DNA of 64,000 nucleotides from Caulobacter sp. S45. Lineage in GTDB: Bacteria > Pseudomonadota > Alphaproteobacteria > Caulobacterales > Caulobacteraceae. The notes below the pieces were generated by a model, which ran no database searches, had not been told where the DNA came from, and saw nothing but the letters and a program-made list of their open reading frames with translations. This document shows positions 37,059-46,049 of the stretch, in pieces (within the stretch, counting starts at the first letter, position 1; every line of letters begins with the position of its first letter). The position numbers and the translations under genes were made by a program. The stretch covers positions 1,835,176 to 1,899,175 of the forward strand of contig NZ_LMUL01000014.1 in the NCBI RefSeq assembly GCF_009765965.1, in the 5' to 3' direction.

Positions 37059-39574
37059 GCCGCCATGCCCTCTCCCTCTTCCCCCGCCTCTGCGGGGAAG
37101 GCGGCGGCGATGGTGTCGAACAAAGCCGAAGCGGTGAAGGGCTTGGCCAGGTAGAGGTCGGCGCCGGCGGCCATGGCCATGCTCACATGCTCGGGCAGGG
37201 CGTTGGCGGTGAGCATGACGATGGGGGTGCGCGGTTGGCCGCCGGCCTGCTCCAGCCGGCGGATTTCGCGGATACAGGTCACGCCATCCATCACCGGCAT
37301 CTGCATGTCCATCAGGATCAAGTCGAAGCGGTGGTTGTTGAACATCTCCAGCGCCTGCCGGCCGTCCTCGACCGAGGTCAGGTCCGCCAGCCCGCCTTCC
37401 AGCATCAACTCCACCACCTTGCGGTTGGTGGGGTGATCGTCGGCCAGCAGGATACGGAGCGCGGTCGCCATCACCTCCGCGCCGCCGTCCGTCTCGGCGA
37501 CGGCCTCCATTTCGGCCGGCTCGAGCGGCAGCTCCATCCAGAAGCGCGAGCCCACGCCCGGCGCGCTCGAGCAGTCCACCGCGCCACCCATGCGGGTCGC
37601 CAGGTCGCAACAGATCGCCAGCCCCAGGCCCGTGCCCCCGAAGCGACGGGTGATGGAGCTGTCGGCCTGCTGGAACCGGCCCAGCACCTTGGCCTTGTCG
37701 GCCATGTCGAAGCCGACCCCAGTGTCGATCACCATGAAGCGGGCCGCGCCTGACGCAGTGCGCTCGACCACCAGCGTCACCTCGCCCCGTTCGGTGAATT
37801 TGACGGCGTTGCTGAGCAGGTTGGTCACCACCTGGCGCACGCGCACCAGATCGCCCATCACCGCCCGATCGATCTCCGGCGCCACCTCGATCACCAGGCG
37901 TACGCCTTTTTCGTCGCACTTGAGTTGGGACAGGCCGGCGACCGCACGCACCATCTTGCCCACATGGAAGGGCGCGGCCTCGATGGTGATCTGGCCGGAC
38001 TCGATGCGCGCCACATCCAGGATGTCGGACAGCAGCCGCTGGAGGATGTCGCCGGAAGAGCGGATGATCTCCGCCATCTCCAGTTCCTTGGGCGCCAGGT
38101 TGGAGCGGACCAGCATATCGGCCACCGCCACCACCCCGTTCAGGGGCGTGCGGATCTCGTGACTCATATTGGCCAGGAATTCGCTCTTGGAGCGGTTGGC
38201 GGCGTCGGCCGCCAGACGGGCGCGGCGCAATTGGCCGGTCACCCTCCACTGCCACAGCAGCAGGGCGAACACCGAGGCCGCGACCACCCCGCCCACCACG
38301 TCCAGCAATCGCTGGGTGGAGATCACATCCTGCTGCAGGGCCACGTTGCGCCGGGCGGTGACGAGCTGGTCGCGCCGTACGCCGAGCTGCTTCTGCATCT
38401 CGTCGGTGACCTGGCCGATGCCCGCGCTGAAGCGCTGCGAGGTGGTGACGGCGCGCTGGTCCGAATAGGCGAGCAATTTGGCGTAGGCCTCCTTGTAGCG
38501 CCCCTCGGCGTTCAGCACCGCGGCTTCCACCATGGGTTCACGTTCGAACAGGGTGGCGGAGAAGGCGCCGGTCTTGCGCAGGTGGCCGATCGCGTCGAGG
38601 TCGCGCCGCGCGGCCGCCACGTCCCCGGTCTGGGCGTAGGCGATCGCCCGCGCCGGCAGGAGCTTGGGCGCCAGGAACTTGGCCGCTCCAAGGTCCGGGC
38701 CAAGGTCTTTGAGACAGGCCAGCACGTCGCGCGGAGACGTGTGCTCCGCCACCGCGGCGCACAGGTTGGCGTCCCACTGCTTGAGCGCGACGATGTCCGA
38801 CCGCTCCGCCAGCCGATGGTGGGCTGCGGCGAGGCTGGCGGCCAGCGGACCGTCCCCAAGCTGGGCGGCCAGGCTGGCCATATTGTAGATGCCGTCGAAA
38901 TCGGGGCTGGGATAGCCCGGCGTGCCGAACTCGAACTCCGTGCGCCCGAACGCCGTCGCACTGCCCCGCAGATCGTGGATCTGCATCAGGGCTACGCCCT
39001 CGATTTCCCAGATGCCCGAGCGCGCCATGTTCGCCAGGGGATCGCCAGCCGGGACCAACGTATCGGCCTCCGACAACACCCGCAGCGCCGCGCCGACCTG
39101 GCCGTCCTTGCTCATCGCCAGGGCCGTCAGGCGCATCGCATGCACGCGGGCGAACCAGTCGCGCTCACCGTCGGCGATATGGCGGATGGCGGCGATGGCG
39201 GTGTTGTCGCCCTGGTCGTAGCGGCTGAACAGGACGTTGATCCGGGCGACCATCCGATAGCGGTGGTTGAAGCTGCGGTCGGCCTGGCGGGCGAGTTCGC
39301 CGTTCCAGTAGTCGAAGCGGGGATAGTCGGACTGGTTCAGGAATATCCAGGCGACGTAATAGAGGCGGTTCAGCCGTTCGGGGACCGGAACCCGCCGGCT
39401 GTCGCGCCCGAACTGTTCCAGTTTTGCAAAGCTGCTGGCGGCGGCCTTGGCCTCTATCGCGGCGGCGACGCTGCGCGGCGTCCAGAGCGTGGGCACGCCC
39501 TGGGCCTGCGCATGTCCCCATACGCACGTCAGCAGACTGACGATCGCTACCAGGCTCAACTTCGTGCGAGACAT
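37055..39574 (-). CDS. hybrid sensor histidine kinase with TPR-like periplasmic sensor
   Basis: 839 residues. It has an N-terminal signal or anchor (MSRTKLSLVAIVSLLTCVWG), then about 390 helical residues resembling TPR units, a membrane segment (LLDVVGGVVAASVFALLLWQ), a HisKA box NMSHEIRTPLNGVV with His472, the ATPase motifs NLLSNAVKFTERG and RRFGGTGLGLAI, and a C-terminal receiver with phospho-acceptor Asp756 (LILMDMQMP). The signal is unknown. The ATG at 39574 is chosen for the signal sequence; the frame is open 36 codons further. No separate response regulator is adjacent. Confidence 0.9.
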   Translation of the reverse strand: MSRTKLSLVAIVSLLTCVWGHAQAQGVPTLWTPRSVAAAIEAKAAASSFAKLEQFGRDSRRVPVPERLNRLYYVAWIFLNQSDYPRFDYWNGELARQADRSFNHRYRMVARINVLFSRYDQGDNTAIAAIRHIADGERDWFARVHAMRLTALAMSKDGQVGAALRVLSEADTLVPAGDPLANMARSGIWEIEGVALMQIHDLRGSATAFGRTEFEFGTPGYPSPDFDGIYNMASLAAQLGDGPLAASLAAAHHRLAERSDIVALKQWDANLCAAVAEHTSPRDVLACLKDLGPDLGAAKFLAPKLLPARAIAYAQTGDVAAARRDLDAIGHLRKTGAFSATLFEREPMVEAAVLNAEGRYKEAYAKLLAYSDQRAVTTSQRFSAGIGQVTDEMQKQLGVRRDQLVTARRNVALQQDVISTQRLLDVVGGVVAASVFALLLWQWRVTGQLRRARLAADAANRSKSEFLANMSHEIRTPLNGVVAVADMLVRSNLAPKELEMAEIIRSSGDILQRLLSDILDVARIESGQITIEAAPFHVGKMVRAVAGLSQLKCDEKGVRLVIEVAPEIDRAVMGDLVRVRQVVTNLLSNAVKFTERGEVTLVVERTASGAARFMVIDTGVGFDMADKAKVLGRFQQADSSITRRFGGTGLGLAICCDLATRMGGAVDCSSAPGVGSRFWMELPLEPAEMEAVAETDGGAEVMATALRILLADDHPTNRKVVELMLEGGLADLTSVEDGRQALEMFNNHRFDLILMDMQMPVMDGVTCIREIRRLEQAGGQPRTPIVMLTANALPEHVSMAMAAGADLYLAKPFTASALFDTIAAAFPAEAGEEGEGMAA

Positions 39575-39763
39575 TTCCGCCCTGCCCACTCGCGAGGGAC
39601 TATCGGGCCATCCCGTTTCCATTTGGTTTCCATCCAGAGCGGCCGCGATCGGATTGCGATTAATTCCTATAGTTGCATTCACGAAAACGTCTCAGCGACA
39701 TCGATCCCTTCCAAAACAACGTAGTCCGGCTAGCATGAGGCCGAATGGCGGGGGACGGTTCAG

Positions 39764-41017
39764 ATGACGGTTTTGGGACATAGGGCGCTCTGGCTCTGCG
39801 GAACGGCGGGGGCCATGGCGATGGCCTGGGGCGCTCAGGCCGCCCCCCGCGACGCACGGGTGTTCGACGCCGCCACCGCCGCGCGCGCCGGACAGCTCGA
39901 TCTGCTGAAGTCGGTGGTGGACATCGACTCCGGCACCGGCGACGCGGAAGGCGCGGCCAGGGTCGATGCGATCCTGATCCCCCGTCTGCAGGCGCTGGGC
40001 GCCTCGATCCGCAAGGTCCCGGCCGAGGCCCCGGGGCTGGGCGAGAACGTGGTGGCCACCCTGGAGGGGACCGGCAAGGGCCGCATCCTGATGATCGGCC
40101 ACATCGACACCGTGTTTCCCGCCGGCACGGTCAAACACTGGGCCTACCACACCGACAACCTCAAGGCTTATGGCCCCGGCGTTTCCGACGAGAAGGGCGG
40201 GGTGGTCGAGGGGATCACCGCCCTGACCCTGCTGCACGAGCTGAAGTTCACCGGCTACGCCCGCATCACCCTGCTGATCGAGACCAGCGAGGAGACCGGC
40301 TCGCCCGGCACGCGCAAACTGATCGACAGCCTGATGCGCCAGAACGACGTCGAACTGAACCTGGAGCCCGGCGACGCTCCGGACGCGATCACGGTCTGGC
40401 GCAAGGGCTCGACCACCTACACAATCGCAGTGCACGGCCGCGCCGCCCACGCGGGCGTGGCCCCGCAGGACGGGCGCAACGCGGCGGTGGAGCTGATCCA
40501 CCAGCTCCAGGCGGTGGAGAAATTGCCCCATACCGGCGACGGGCTGACCGCCAACCTGACGGTGCTGAAGGCGGGCGAACGGAACAACATCATCCCCGAC
40601 CTGGCGGAGGCCCAGGTCAATGTGCGGGTGCGCAGCGCCGACCAGCTCAAGCTGGTCCAGGACGCCCTGGAGGCCCAGGCCAAGACCACCGTGGTTCCCG
40701 ACACCAAGGTGGAGATCAGCACGACCCCGGCCTTCCCGCCCCTGCCCAACAATCCGGCCACCGACGCCCTGGCGGCGCGGGCCAAGGCGATCTACGCCGG
40801 CATCGCCCGGCCGCTGGAGACCGCCGGCAACGGCGGCGCGTCCGAAAGCGCGCTGGCCCACGCGGCGGGTACGCCGGCCCTGGACGGGCTGGGCCCGGTG
40901 GGCGGGGGTTTCCACAGCACGCGGGAGTATCTGGAGCTGAGGACGGTGACGCCGCGCCTGTACCTGCTCACCGAACTGCTGATGCAGATCGGGGCCGCAC
41001 CGCCCGCCAAACCCTGA
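39764..41017 (+). CDS. M20 family metallopeptidase (glutamate carboxypeptidase-like)
   Basis: Zinc exopeptidase of 417 residues with a signal peptide (LWLCGTAGAMAMAWGAQA), so periplasmic. Metal and catalytic residues are in MIGHIDTVFP (His, Asp), YGPGVSDEKGG (bridging Asp) and IETSEETGSPG (catalytic Glu), with the last His in GPVGGGFHSTREY. The dimerisation-domain His (VHGRAAHAG) is present. This fits CPG2-like carboxypeptidases cleaving C-terminal glutamate. Divergent from the hybrid kinase gene. Confidence 0.9.
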   Translation: MTVLGHRALWLCGTAGAMAMAWGAQAAPRDARVFDAATAARAGQLDLLKSVVDIDSGTGDAEGAARVDAILIPRLQALGASIRKVPAEAPGLGENVVATLEGTGKGRILMIGHIDTVFPAGTVKHWAYHTDNLKAYGPGVSDEKGGVVEGITALTLLHELKFTGYARITLLIETSEETGSPGTRKLIDSLMRQNDVELNLEPGDAPDAITVWRKGSTTYTIAVHGRAAHAGVAPQDGRNAAVELIHQLQAVEKLPHTGDGLTANLTVLKAGERNNIIPDLAEAQVNVRVRSADQLKLVQDALEAQAKTTVVPDTKVEISTTPAFPPLPNNPATDALAARAKAIYAGIARPLETAGNGGASESALAHAAGTPALDGLGPVGGGFHSTREYLELRTVTPRLYLLTELLMQIGAAPPAKP

Positions 41018-41033
41018 GGGAAGGCTTGCGGAG

Positions 41034-41137
41034 TGCGTGCTTCGAGACGCGCTCCGCGCTCCTCAGCATGACGAATGTTTTGGCGACCCATCTACGTCAT
41101 CCTGAGGAGCCCCCAAGGGGCGTCTCGAAGGACGCAG
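41034..41137. repeat. palindromic repeat element, family B copy 1
   Basis: Two inverted arms of about 41 bases: left 41034-41073 (begins TGCGTGCTTCGAGACGC, ends CTCCTCAGCATGACG) and right 41096-41137 (CGTCATCCTGAGGAGC...GGGGCGTCTCGAAGGACGCA, its reverse complement with a few changes). It fills the gap between the convergent M20 peptidase and permease genes. A second copy lies at 45643-45750. Elements of this CTCCTCAGGATGACG type are common in alphaproteobacterial genomes. Confidence 0.85.
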
Positions 41138-41146
41138 CACATCGGT

Positions 41147-42286
41147 CTAGGCCGACGCTCCCAGCGGTCGCAACGCCTTGCCTAGCGGAGCAGTGTCCGA
41201 GATAGCGCGGGGCCCGAGGAACAGCCGCCGGCCGGCGATCCAGCCCGGGACCAGCGGGACCAGATACTGCAGGAAGTTCAGCACCGGGGTGTTCTCGCAG
41301 ATCGCCTCGATGGTGACGCCGAGCAGGCGCACCAGCAGCGCCGCCACCATGGCGACGATAATGCGCCGCACATAGCCGAGGCGGCTGAACGATCCGCCGA
41401 TCACCGCCAGCAGCGCGAACAGCACGAAAGCCGGGATGTAGAGCGGCGTCGACAGGCGCGCACTGGCCTCCGCCCACATCTTGCGGCGGAGCGGCTTGTT
41501 GAGGTTCGCATGCTTGTCGGCGAACACCAGCTCGTGCAGGTACATATCCGAAGGTTTGTAGGCGAGCTGATCCTGGGTGTCGACGTAGGGGGTTAGGTCG
41601 AGGGTGTATTCCCCGAACCGCAGGAAGTTCAGCGTTCCGGCGGCGGTGAACTGCTCATTGGAGCCGTTCCTCATCAGCAGCACCGGCCCGCTCGGCCGCT
41701 TCACCATGATGCCGGTCTTGGCGTCGTAGGTGGCCGAGCTCTTGTCGGCCTTCACTTGATGGATGAACAGGTTGTGCATGACGTTCTGGGCGTCGACGCT
41801 CTGGGCGTAGACCGTCAGACCGCCGGGGGACTCGGTGAACTCGCCCTCCTTGACGATGCTGCCCATCAGATCGGTGCGCACCTTGAACAGTTCCTCGCGG
41901 GCGATCCGGCCGCAGGCGGGTGCGACCCACATGTTGATCACCAGCATGATCAGGACCGCGAAGGCGCTGAGCCGCATGGCCGGGCTGACCACCTGCCAGC
42001 GGCTGAGGCCGGCGGCGAAGCAGACCACGATCTCCTGCTCGGTATGCAGCTTGTTGATCGCATAGAGCGTCGCCACGAAGGCCGAAATCGGCAGCACCAG
42101 CGCGACCAGGTTGGGCGCCGAGAGCAGCACCAGCTTGAACAGGGTGAACGCCGCCTGGCGCTGGCTCACCACCACGGTGAGCAGGCCCAGGCTGCTGCTC
42201 AGGATCGCCACCCCGGCGAGCGCGGCGGTGGTGGCGATCACGGGCGTCAGCAGTTCGCGGAACAGGTATTTCTGGATGAAGGCCAT
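41147..42286 (-). CDS. LptF/LptG family permease (LPS export)
   Basis: Inner-membrane subunit of the LptB2FG lipopolysaccharide extractor; 379 residues with three N-terminal and three C-terminal membrane segments around a periplasmic jellyroll-like part (residues about 120-270). The family signature LHTEQEIVVCFAAGLSRWQV is clear. It is the LptF-like rather than LptG-like type by the N terminus (FIQKYLFRELLTPVIATT), but this is not certain. No second lptF/lptG gene is beside it; asnB lies upstream on the same strand with 84 bases between. Confidence 0.85.
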   Translation of the reverse strand: MAFIQKYLFRELLTPVIATTAALAGVAILSSSLGLLTVVVSQRQAAFTLFKLVLLSAPNLVALVLPISAFVATLYAINKLHTEQEIVVCFAAGLSRWQVVSPAMRLSAFAVLIMLVINMWVAPACGRIAREELFKVRTDLMGSIVKEGEFTESPGGLTVYAQSVDAQNVMHNLFIHQVKADKSSATYDAKTGIMVKRPSGPVLLMRNGSNEQFTAAGTLNFLRFGEYTLDLTPYVDTQDQLAYKPSDMYLHELVFADKHANLNKPLRRKMWAEASARLSTPLYIPAFVLFALLAVIGGSFSRLGYVRRIIVAMVAALLVRLLGVTIEAICENTPVLNFLQYLVPLVPGWIAGRRLFLGPRAISDTAPLGKALRPLGASA

Positions 42287-42370
42287 GGGACGCGAACGAT
42301 GAGCGGGGCGGTCAGTGTAGCGGGATGACGCGGGCGGCGACAGCCGGCGCGACGGCGCAGCGCACGGAAA

Positions 42371-44134
42371 TCATGCCCGGCTCGCCTGGGACAGCACCTC
42401 GGCGATATCGCCGTCGGCGGGCACGCCCAGCACATGATGGCTGTGCCAGAGCGCATAGAACAGCAGGCTCCACGCCGGCTGGGACTTCTGGCCCGCCTGC
42501 TCGAACACCCCGCGCACGGTCTCGAAGGACGCGAACTCGGCGATGGCGGGCTGGGCCGCCGCCAGCTCGCCCAGCCGCTCGGCCTGGGCCGCCATCCAGC
42601 CACCCACCGGCGGGTTGAAGCCCTGCTTGGGTGCGAAGGGATTGGCCTGGGGCAGGGCGCGCGACAGCCATTCGCGCAGCAGCACCTTGCCAAAGCGCAG
42701 GTTGGCCTTCAGCCCCGGCGGCAGCGACAGGGCGAAATCGGCCACGGCCTTGTCCAGGAAGGGCGTGCGGCCCTCCACGCTGTTGGCCATCAGGCAGCGG
42801 TCGAGCTTGATCAGCAACCCGTTGGGCAGGCGCTCGATGCAGTCCACCGCCTGCAGCAGGGCCATATGCGACGGCCAGCGCTGGGTCTCGCGCGCCTCGA
42901 TAGCGTCGAACCCCGTCGCCCAGCCGGCGAAGCGGTGGTTCAGGGCGGGGATGGCCTCGAACACCCCACGGCGTTCCTTGTCCCCGAACCTCGGCAGCGG
43001 CAGGCGCGCGCGGCGATAGCGGGTGTAGCCGCCGAACAGTTCGTCCGCCCCCTCGCCGCACAGGGTCACCTTCAGCCCGGCCTCCCGCGCGGCGCGGCCG
43101 AGCAGATAGGTCGGCAGCACGGCGGGGTCGGCGGTGGGGTCGTCGATCGCCGCAGCGATGCGCGGCGCCAGGGTCCAGAAGTCCCCGGCCGTCATCTCGA
43201 TCCGCCGGCAGTCGGCGCCCACGGACTTGGCCAGCTCCAGCGCGGTGAAGCTCTCGTCGCCGGACTGGCGGCCCTCGTAGCCCACCGTCAACGCCTGCAC
43301 CGGGGTGCGCGACAGCCGCTGCATCAGCTTGAGCAGGATGGAGCTATCCACCCCGCCGGAAAAGAACAGCCCGTAGGGCACGTCGGTGCGTAGGTGGACG
43401 GCGACGCTCTCGGTCATCACCATCTCGAAGCGGGTCAGGGCCTCGGCGAGATCGATCCGCTCGACCGGCCGGTCGGCCAGGGTCGGGATGCGACGACGCT
43501 CGGTCACCACCCCATCCACCACCACCACGGTCTCGCCCGGCGCGACGCGGTCGATCCCGTCGAAGATGGTCGCCTCGCCCGAGGTGTATTTGAGCTGCAG
43601 CAGCTCGGCCTCGGCGGCGGGGTCGATCTCGGGCTGGATCAGGCCGGCGGCGAACAGGGCCTGGGGCTCGGAGGCGAAGGCGAACAGCTCCGGCGTCTCC
43701 AGGTAATACAGCGGCTTGATGCCGAACTGGTCGCGCGACAGCACCAGCCGTTGCGCCGTCGGGTCGTGGATGGCGATGGCGTACATGCCCCGCAGCGCCT
43801 GGGCGTAGTCGAGCCCGCGCCGCTCATACAGGTGCACGGCCGGTTCGCAGTCCGACAGGGTCTGGAACACCCCGCCAAGCTCGGCCCGCAGCTCCGGCGC
43901 ATTGTAGATCTCGCCGTTGGCGACCAGGGCCGCGCCGCCGGGCGCGAACAGGGGCTGGCGTCCGCCCTCGACATCGACGATGGCCAACCGGGTGTCGACC
44001 AGGCCCACCGGCCCGTCGACATGGAAGCCCTGCGAGTCCGGGCCGCGATGGTCCAGCGCCGCGGCTAGGCGGTCGAGCACGGCGCGGTCCACCGACCGGC
44101 CGCCGCGCATCATGACGCCGGCTATTCCGCACAT
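42371..44134 (-). CDS. asnB: asparagine synthase (glutamine-hydrolysing)
   Basis: 587 residues. The N-terminal glutaminase domain starts MCGIAGVMMRGG with Cys2 as nucleophile, followed by LDHRGPDSQGF, RLAIVD and ALVANGEIYN. The synthetase domain carries the PP-loop FFSGGVDSSILL, LCGEGADELFGGY and EGRTPFLD. It makes asparagine, or amidates a surface-glycan sugar as many asnB-like genes in polysaccharide clusters do; the neighbouring O-antigen-ligase-like and Lpt genes make the second possible. The ATG at 44134 is fixed by the Cys2 rule. Short 18-base tandem repeats lie just upstream. Confidence 0.88.
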   Translation of the reverse strand: MCGIAGVMMRGGRSVDRAVLDRLAAALDHRGPDSQGFHVDGPVGLVDTRLAIVDVEGGRQPLFAPGGAALVANGEIYNAPELRAELGGVFQTLSDCEPAVHLYERRGLDYAQALRGMYAIAIHDPTAQRLVLSRDQFGIKPLYYLETPELFAFASEPQALFAAGLIQPEIDPAAEAELLQLKYTSGEATIFDGIDRVAPGETVVVVDGVVTERRRIPTLADRPVERIDLAEALTRFEMVMTESVAVHLRTDVPYGLFFSGGVDSSILLKLMQRLSRTPVQALTVGYEGRQSGDESFTALELAKSVGADCRRIEMTAGDFWTLAPRIAAAIDDPTADPAVLPTYLLGRAAREAGLKVTLCGEGADELFGGYTRYRRARLPLPRFGDKERRGVFEAIPALNHRFAGWATGFDAIEARETQRWPSHMALLQAVDCIERLPNGLLIKLDRCLMANSVEGRTPFLDKAVADFALSLPPGLKANLRFGKVLLREWLSRALPQANPFAPKQGFNPPVGGWMAAQAERLGELAAAQPAIAEFASFETVRGVFEQAGQKSQPAWSLLFYALWHSHHVLGVPADGDIAEVLSQASRA

Positions 44135-44143
44135 GGGATCGGC

Positions 44144-44179
44144 TTGGTGTGGGACATCGGCGAGGTGTGGGACATCTGC
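44144..44179. repeat. 18-base tandem direct repeat upstream of asnB
   Basis: On the minus strand GCAGATGTCCCACACCTC is followed at once by GCCGATGTCCCACACCAA (15 of 18 identical), and then GCCGATCCCATG runs into the asnB start as a partial third unit. It could be a duplicated operator or leader slippage. Confidence 0.6.
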
Positions 44180-44341
44180 GGTCTGGCGGCGGGCCACCGG
44201 CGCCGACGACGTCGGCGAGGCTGGCTTGGGGCCGGACCCGTAGACCGCCGCGCCCCACTTGCCAAGCGCGCCCCTTTCCGCCACCGATCCCGCCGGGGCA
44301 CGACAGCCGGGAACAACGGCGTTTCTCGCCAAGGATTTTGC

Positions 44342-45625
44342 TTGAACATCAGCGACAGCCCGGCCGCCGCGGCCCCCTTCGCCGCCCCGGCGCCGACCCG
44401 CTTCCCGCCTCGCTGGTTCGGCGCGCTCATGATCGTGCTGTTCGCCCTGATCATGCCGGTGGCCTATGCTGGCAACCAAGGCGAGGCGGTGATCGTGGCG
44501 GTGGGCGGCGGCTTTTCCCTGCTGTTCGTCTTTCGCCTGCGCGCCCCGCCGCTCGGCGTCGTGCTGATCGGCGCGCTGGCGATCTGGGCGGCGATCAGCT
44601 TCGCCTGGAGCCCGCTGGCGGGTCGGCTCTACACCATCCATCGCTACGGCGACCTGGAGGCCCTGACCGCGCCCAAGCTGCTGCTGCAGGCTGTGCTGGA
44701 CTGCGCCTTCGTCCTCGGCGCCCTGATCCTGCCGCCGGACCAGCGCGCCAAGGCGCTGAAGCTGACCGGAATCCTGCTGCTGGCGGTGATGGGCGTGCTG
44801 ATGATCGAGGCGGCGGAGGGCGGCCAAATCTACGGCTTCCTGAATTCCTTCGGCAAACACCCGCTGCGCGCAGACTTGGCCAAGCGCGACGCCGCGCGCG
44901 GATGCTATGCGGTGGTGCTGGTGTTCTGGCCGCTGGCGCTGCTCACCTGGAATAAGATCCCCGTGGCCATTCCCGGCGTGGTCGCCGCCTGCCTGGTGGT
45001 CAGCTCGCTGATGCTCGGCGTGGACGCTCCGGTCGCCGCGCTACTGCTGTCGCTGGTGGTGTTCGGCGGGATGCGGGTCAATGCGAGGCTCGGGGCGTGG
45101 GTGTGCATGGTCGCGGTGGTGGTCTACTTCCTGGCCGCGCCGCTGGTCTTCCTGCCCCACGGCCATGCCGCGGCCGACATCCCCTCCGACATGGGCAAGG
45201 AGTCCTGGCACATCCGCGTGAGCATCTGGCGCTTCGCCTCGGCGCTGATCGCGCACCGGCCCCTGCTCGGCTACGGCCTGGACGCCAGCCGCGCCTTCGG
45301 CGACGCCATCCCCATGCATCCCCACGACGCCGCCATCCAGCTCTGGCTGGAGACCGGGGTGCTGGGCGCGCTGCTGGGCGCGCTGTTCTGGGGCTGGCTG
45401 TTCTTCCGCATCCAGCGCGTCGGCCGCGAAGACCCGGTGTGGGCCGCCATGGCCTGCGCCACCGCCGCGGCCTATCTGCTGATCAGCGCCATCAGTTTCG
45501 GCGTCTGGCAGGAATGGTGGCTGGGTCTGGGCGCCATCGCCATCGCCTGCTGCGCCATGGTGCTGCAGACGCGGCGCGAGGTTCGACCGGAAACCCTTAA
45601 GGGCGGTCTGGCGTCGCTGCGGTGA
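44342..45625 (+). CDS. O-antigen ligase/polymerase family membrane protein (Wzy/WaaL-like)
   Basis: 427 residues with about ten to eleven membrane segments. Before the last third there is a large extracytoplasmic loop, followed by IAHRPLLGYGLDASRAFGDA and MHPHDAAIQLWLETGVLGAL. The G-x-G and HxHxx-type residues there (HPHD) are the O-antigen ligase signature. It probably joins or polymerises lipid-linked glycans at the periplasmic face. The start is TTG at 44342, nine bases after AAGGA; the frame is open further upstream with non-protein composition. It is divergent from asnB. Confidence 0.82.
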   Translation: MNISDSPAAAAPFAAPAPTRFPPRWFGALMIVLFALIMPVAYAGNQGEAVIVAVGGGFSLLFVFRLRAPPLGVVLIGALAIWAAISFAWSPLAGRLYTIHRYGDLEALTAPKLLLQAVLDCAFVLGALILPPDQRAKALKLTGILLLAVMGVLMIEAAEGGQIYGFLNSFGKHPLRADLAKRDAARGCYAVVLVFWPLALLTWNKIPVAIPGVVAACLVVSSLMLGVDAPVAALLLSLVVFGGMRVNARLGAWVCMVAVVVYFLAAPLVFLPHGHAAADIPSDMGKESWHIRVSIWRFASALIAHRPLLGYGLDASRAFGDAIPMHPHDAAIQLWLETGVLGALLGALFWGWLFFRIQRVGREDPVWAAMACATAAAYLLISAISFGVWQEWWLGLGAIAIACCAMVLQTRREVRPETLKGGLASLR

Positions 45626-45642
45626 GGGAGCTGTAATCGCGC

Positions 45643-45750
45643 TGCGTGCTTCGAGACGCGCTGTGCGCTCCTCAGCATGACGTAGGTTTTGAGACATGCC
45701 CTACGCATCGTCATCCTGAGGAGCCCCAAAGGGGCGTCTCGAAGGACGCA
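45643..45750. repeat. palindromic repeat element, family B copy 2
   Basis: Inverted arms 45643-45682 (TGCGTGCTTCGAGACGC...CTCAGCATGACG) and 45709-45750 (CGTCATCCTGAGGAGC...TCTCGAAGGACGCA), nearly identical to copy 1 at 41034-41137 in the arms but different in the central spacer. It again lies between two convergent genes. Confidence 0.85.
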
Positions 45751-45766
45751 GCAGGCCAGCCAACTC

Positions 45767-46039
45767 TCACCCCAGCAGGTCGTGGTGCTCCGCATGCCGG
45801 CGGATATAGGCGGCGGCGTAGCTGCAGAGCGGAACGACCCTGCGGCCCTCCTCGCGCGCGACCGCGAGCACACCCTCCATCAGACGGCCCGCCGCGCCTG
45901 AGCCCCTGAGGGCCGGCGCGGCCTCCACATAGGGGATCACCAGCCGGTCGTCCTCGCGCCGGTAGTCGGCGAAGGCCAGGTGGCCGTCTTCCTCGAGTTC
46001 GAAACGCCGATGGGCGGCGTTGTCGACGACGGCGGCCAT
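45767..46039 (-). CDS. small GNAT-type N-acetyltransferase (YjdJ/CG family)
   Basis: A 90-residue single-domain acetyltransferase. It has an N-terminal strand pair (RRFELEEDGHLAFADYRRED), the acetyl-CoA loop APALRGSGAAGRLMEGVL and the C-terminal RRVVPLCSYAAAYIRRH, as in the small Acetyltransf_CG proteins. The substrate is unknown. It follows ctpA on the minus strand after 10 bases and may be co-transcribed with it. Confidence 0.83.
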   Translation of the reverse strand: MAAVVDNAAHRRFELEEDGHLAFADYRREDDRLVIPYVEAAPALRGSGAAGRLMEGVLAVAREEGRRVVPLCSYAAAYIRRHAEHHDLLG

Positions 46040-46049
46040 CGCCGGAACG

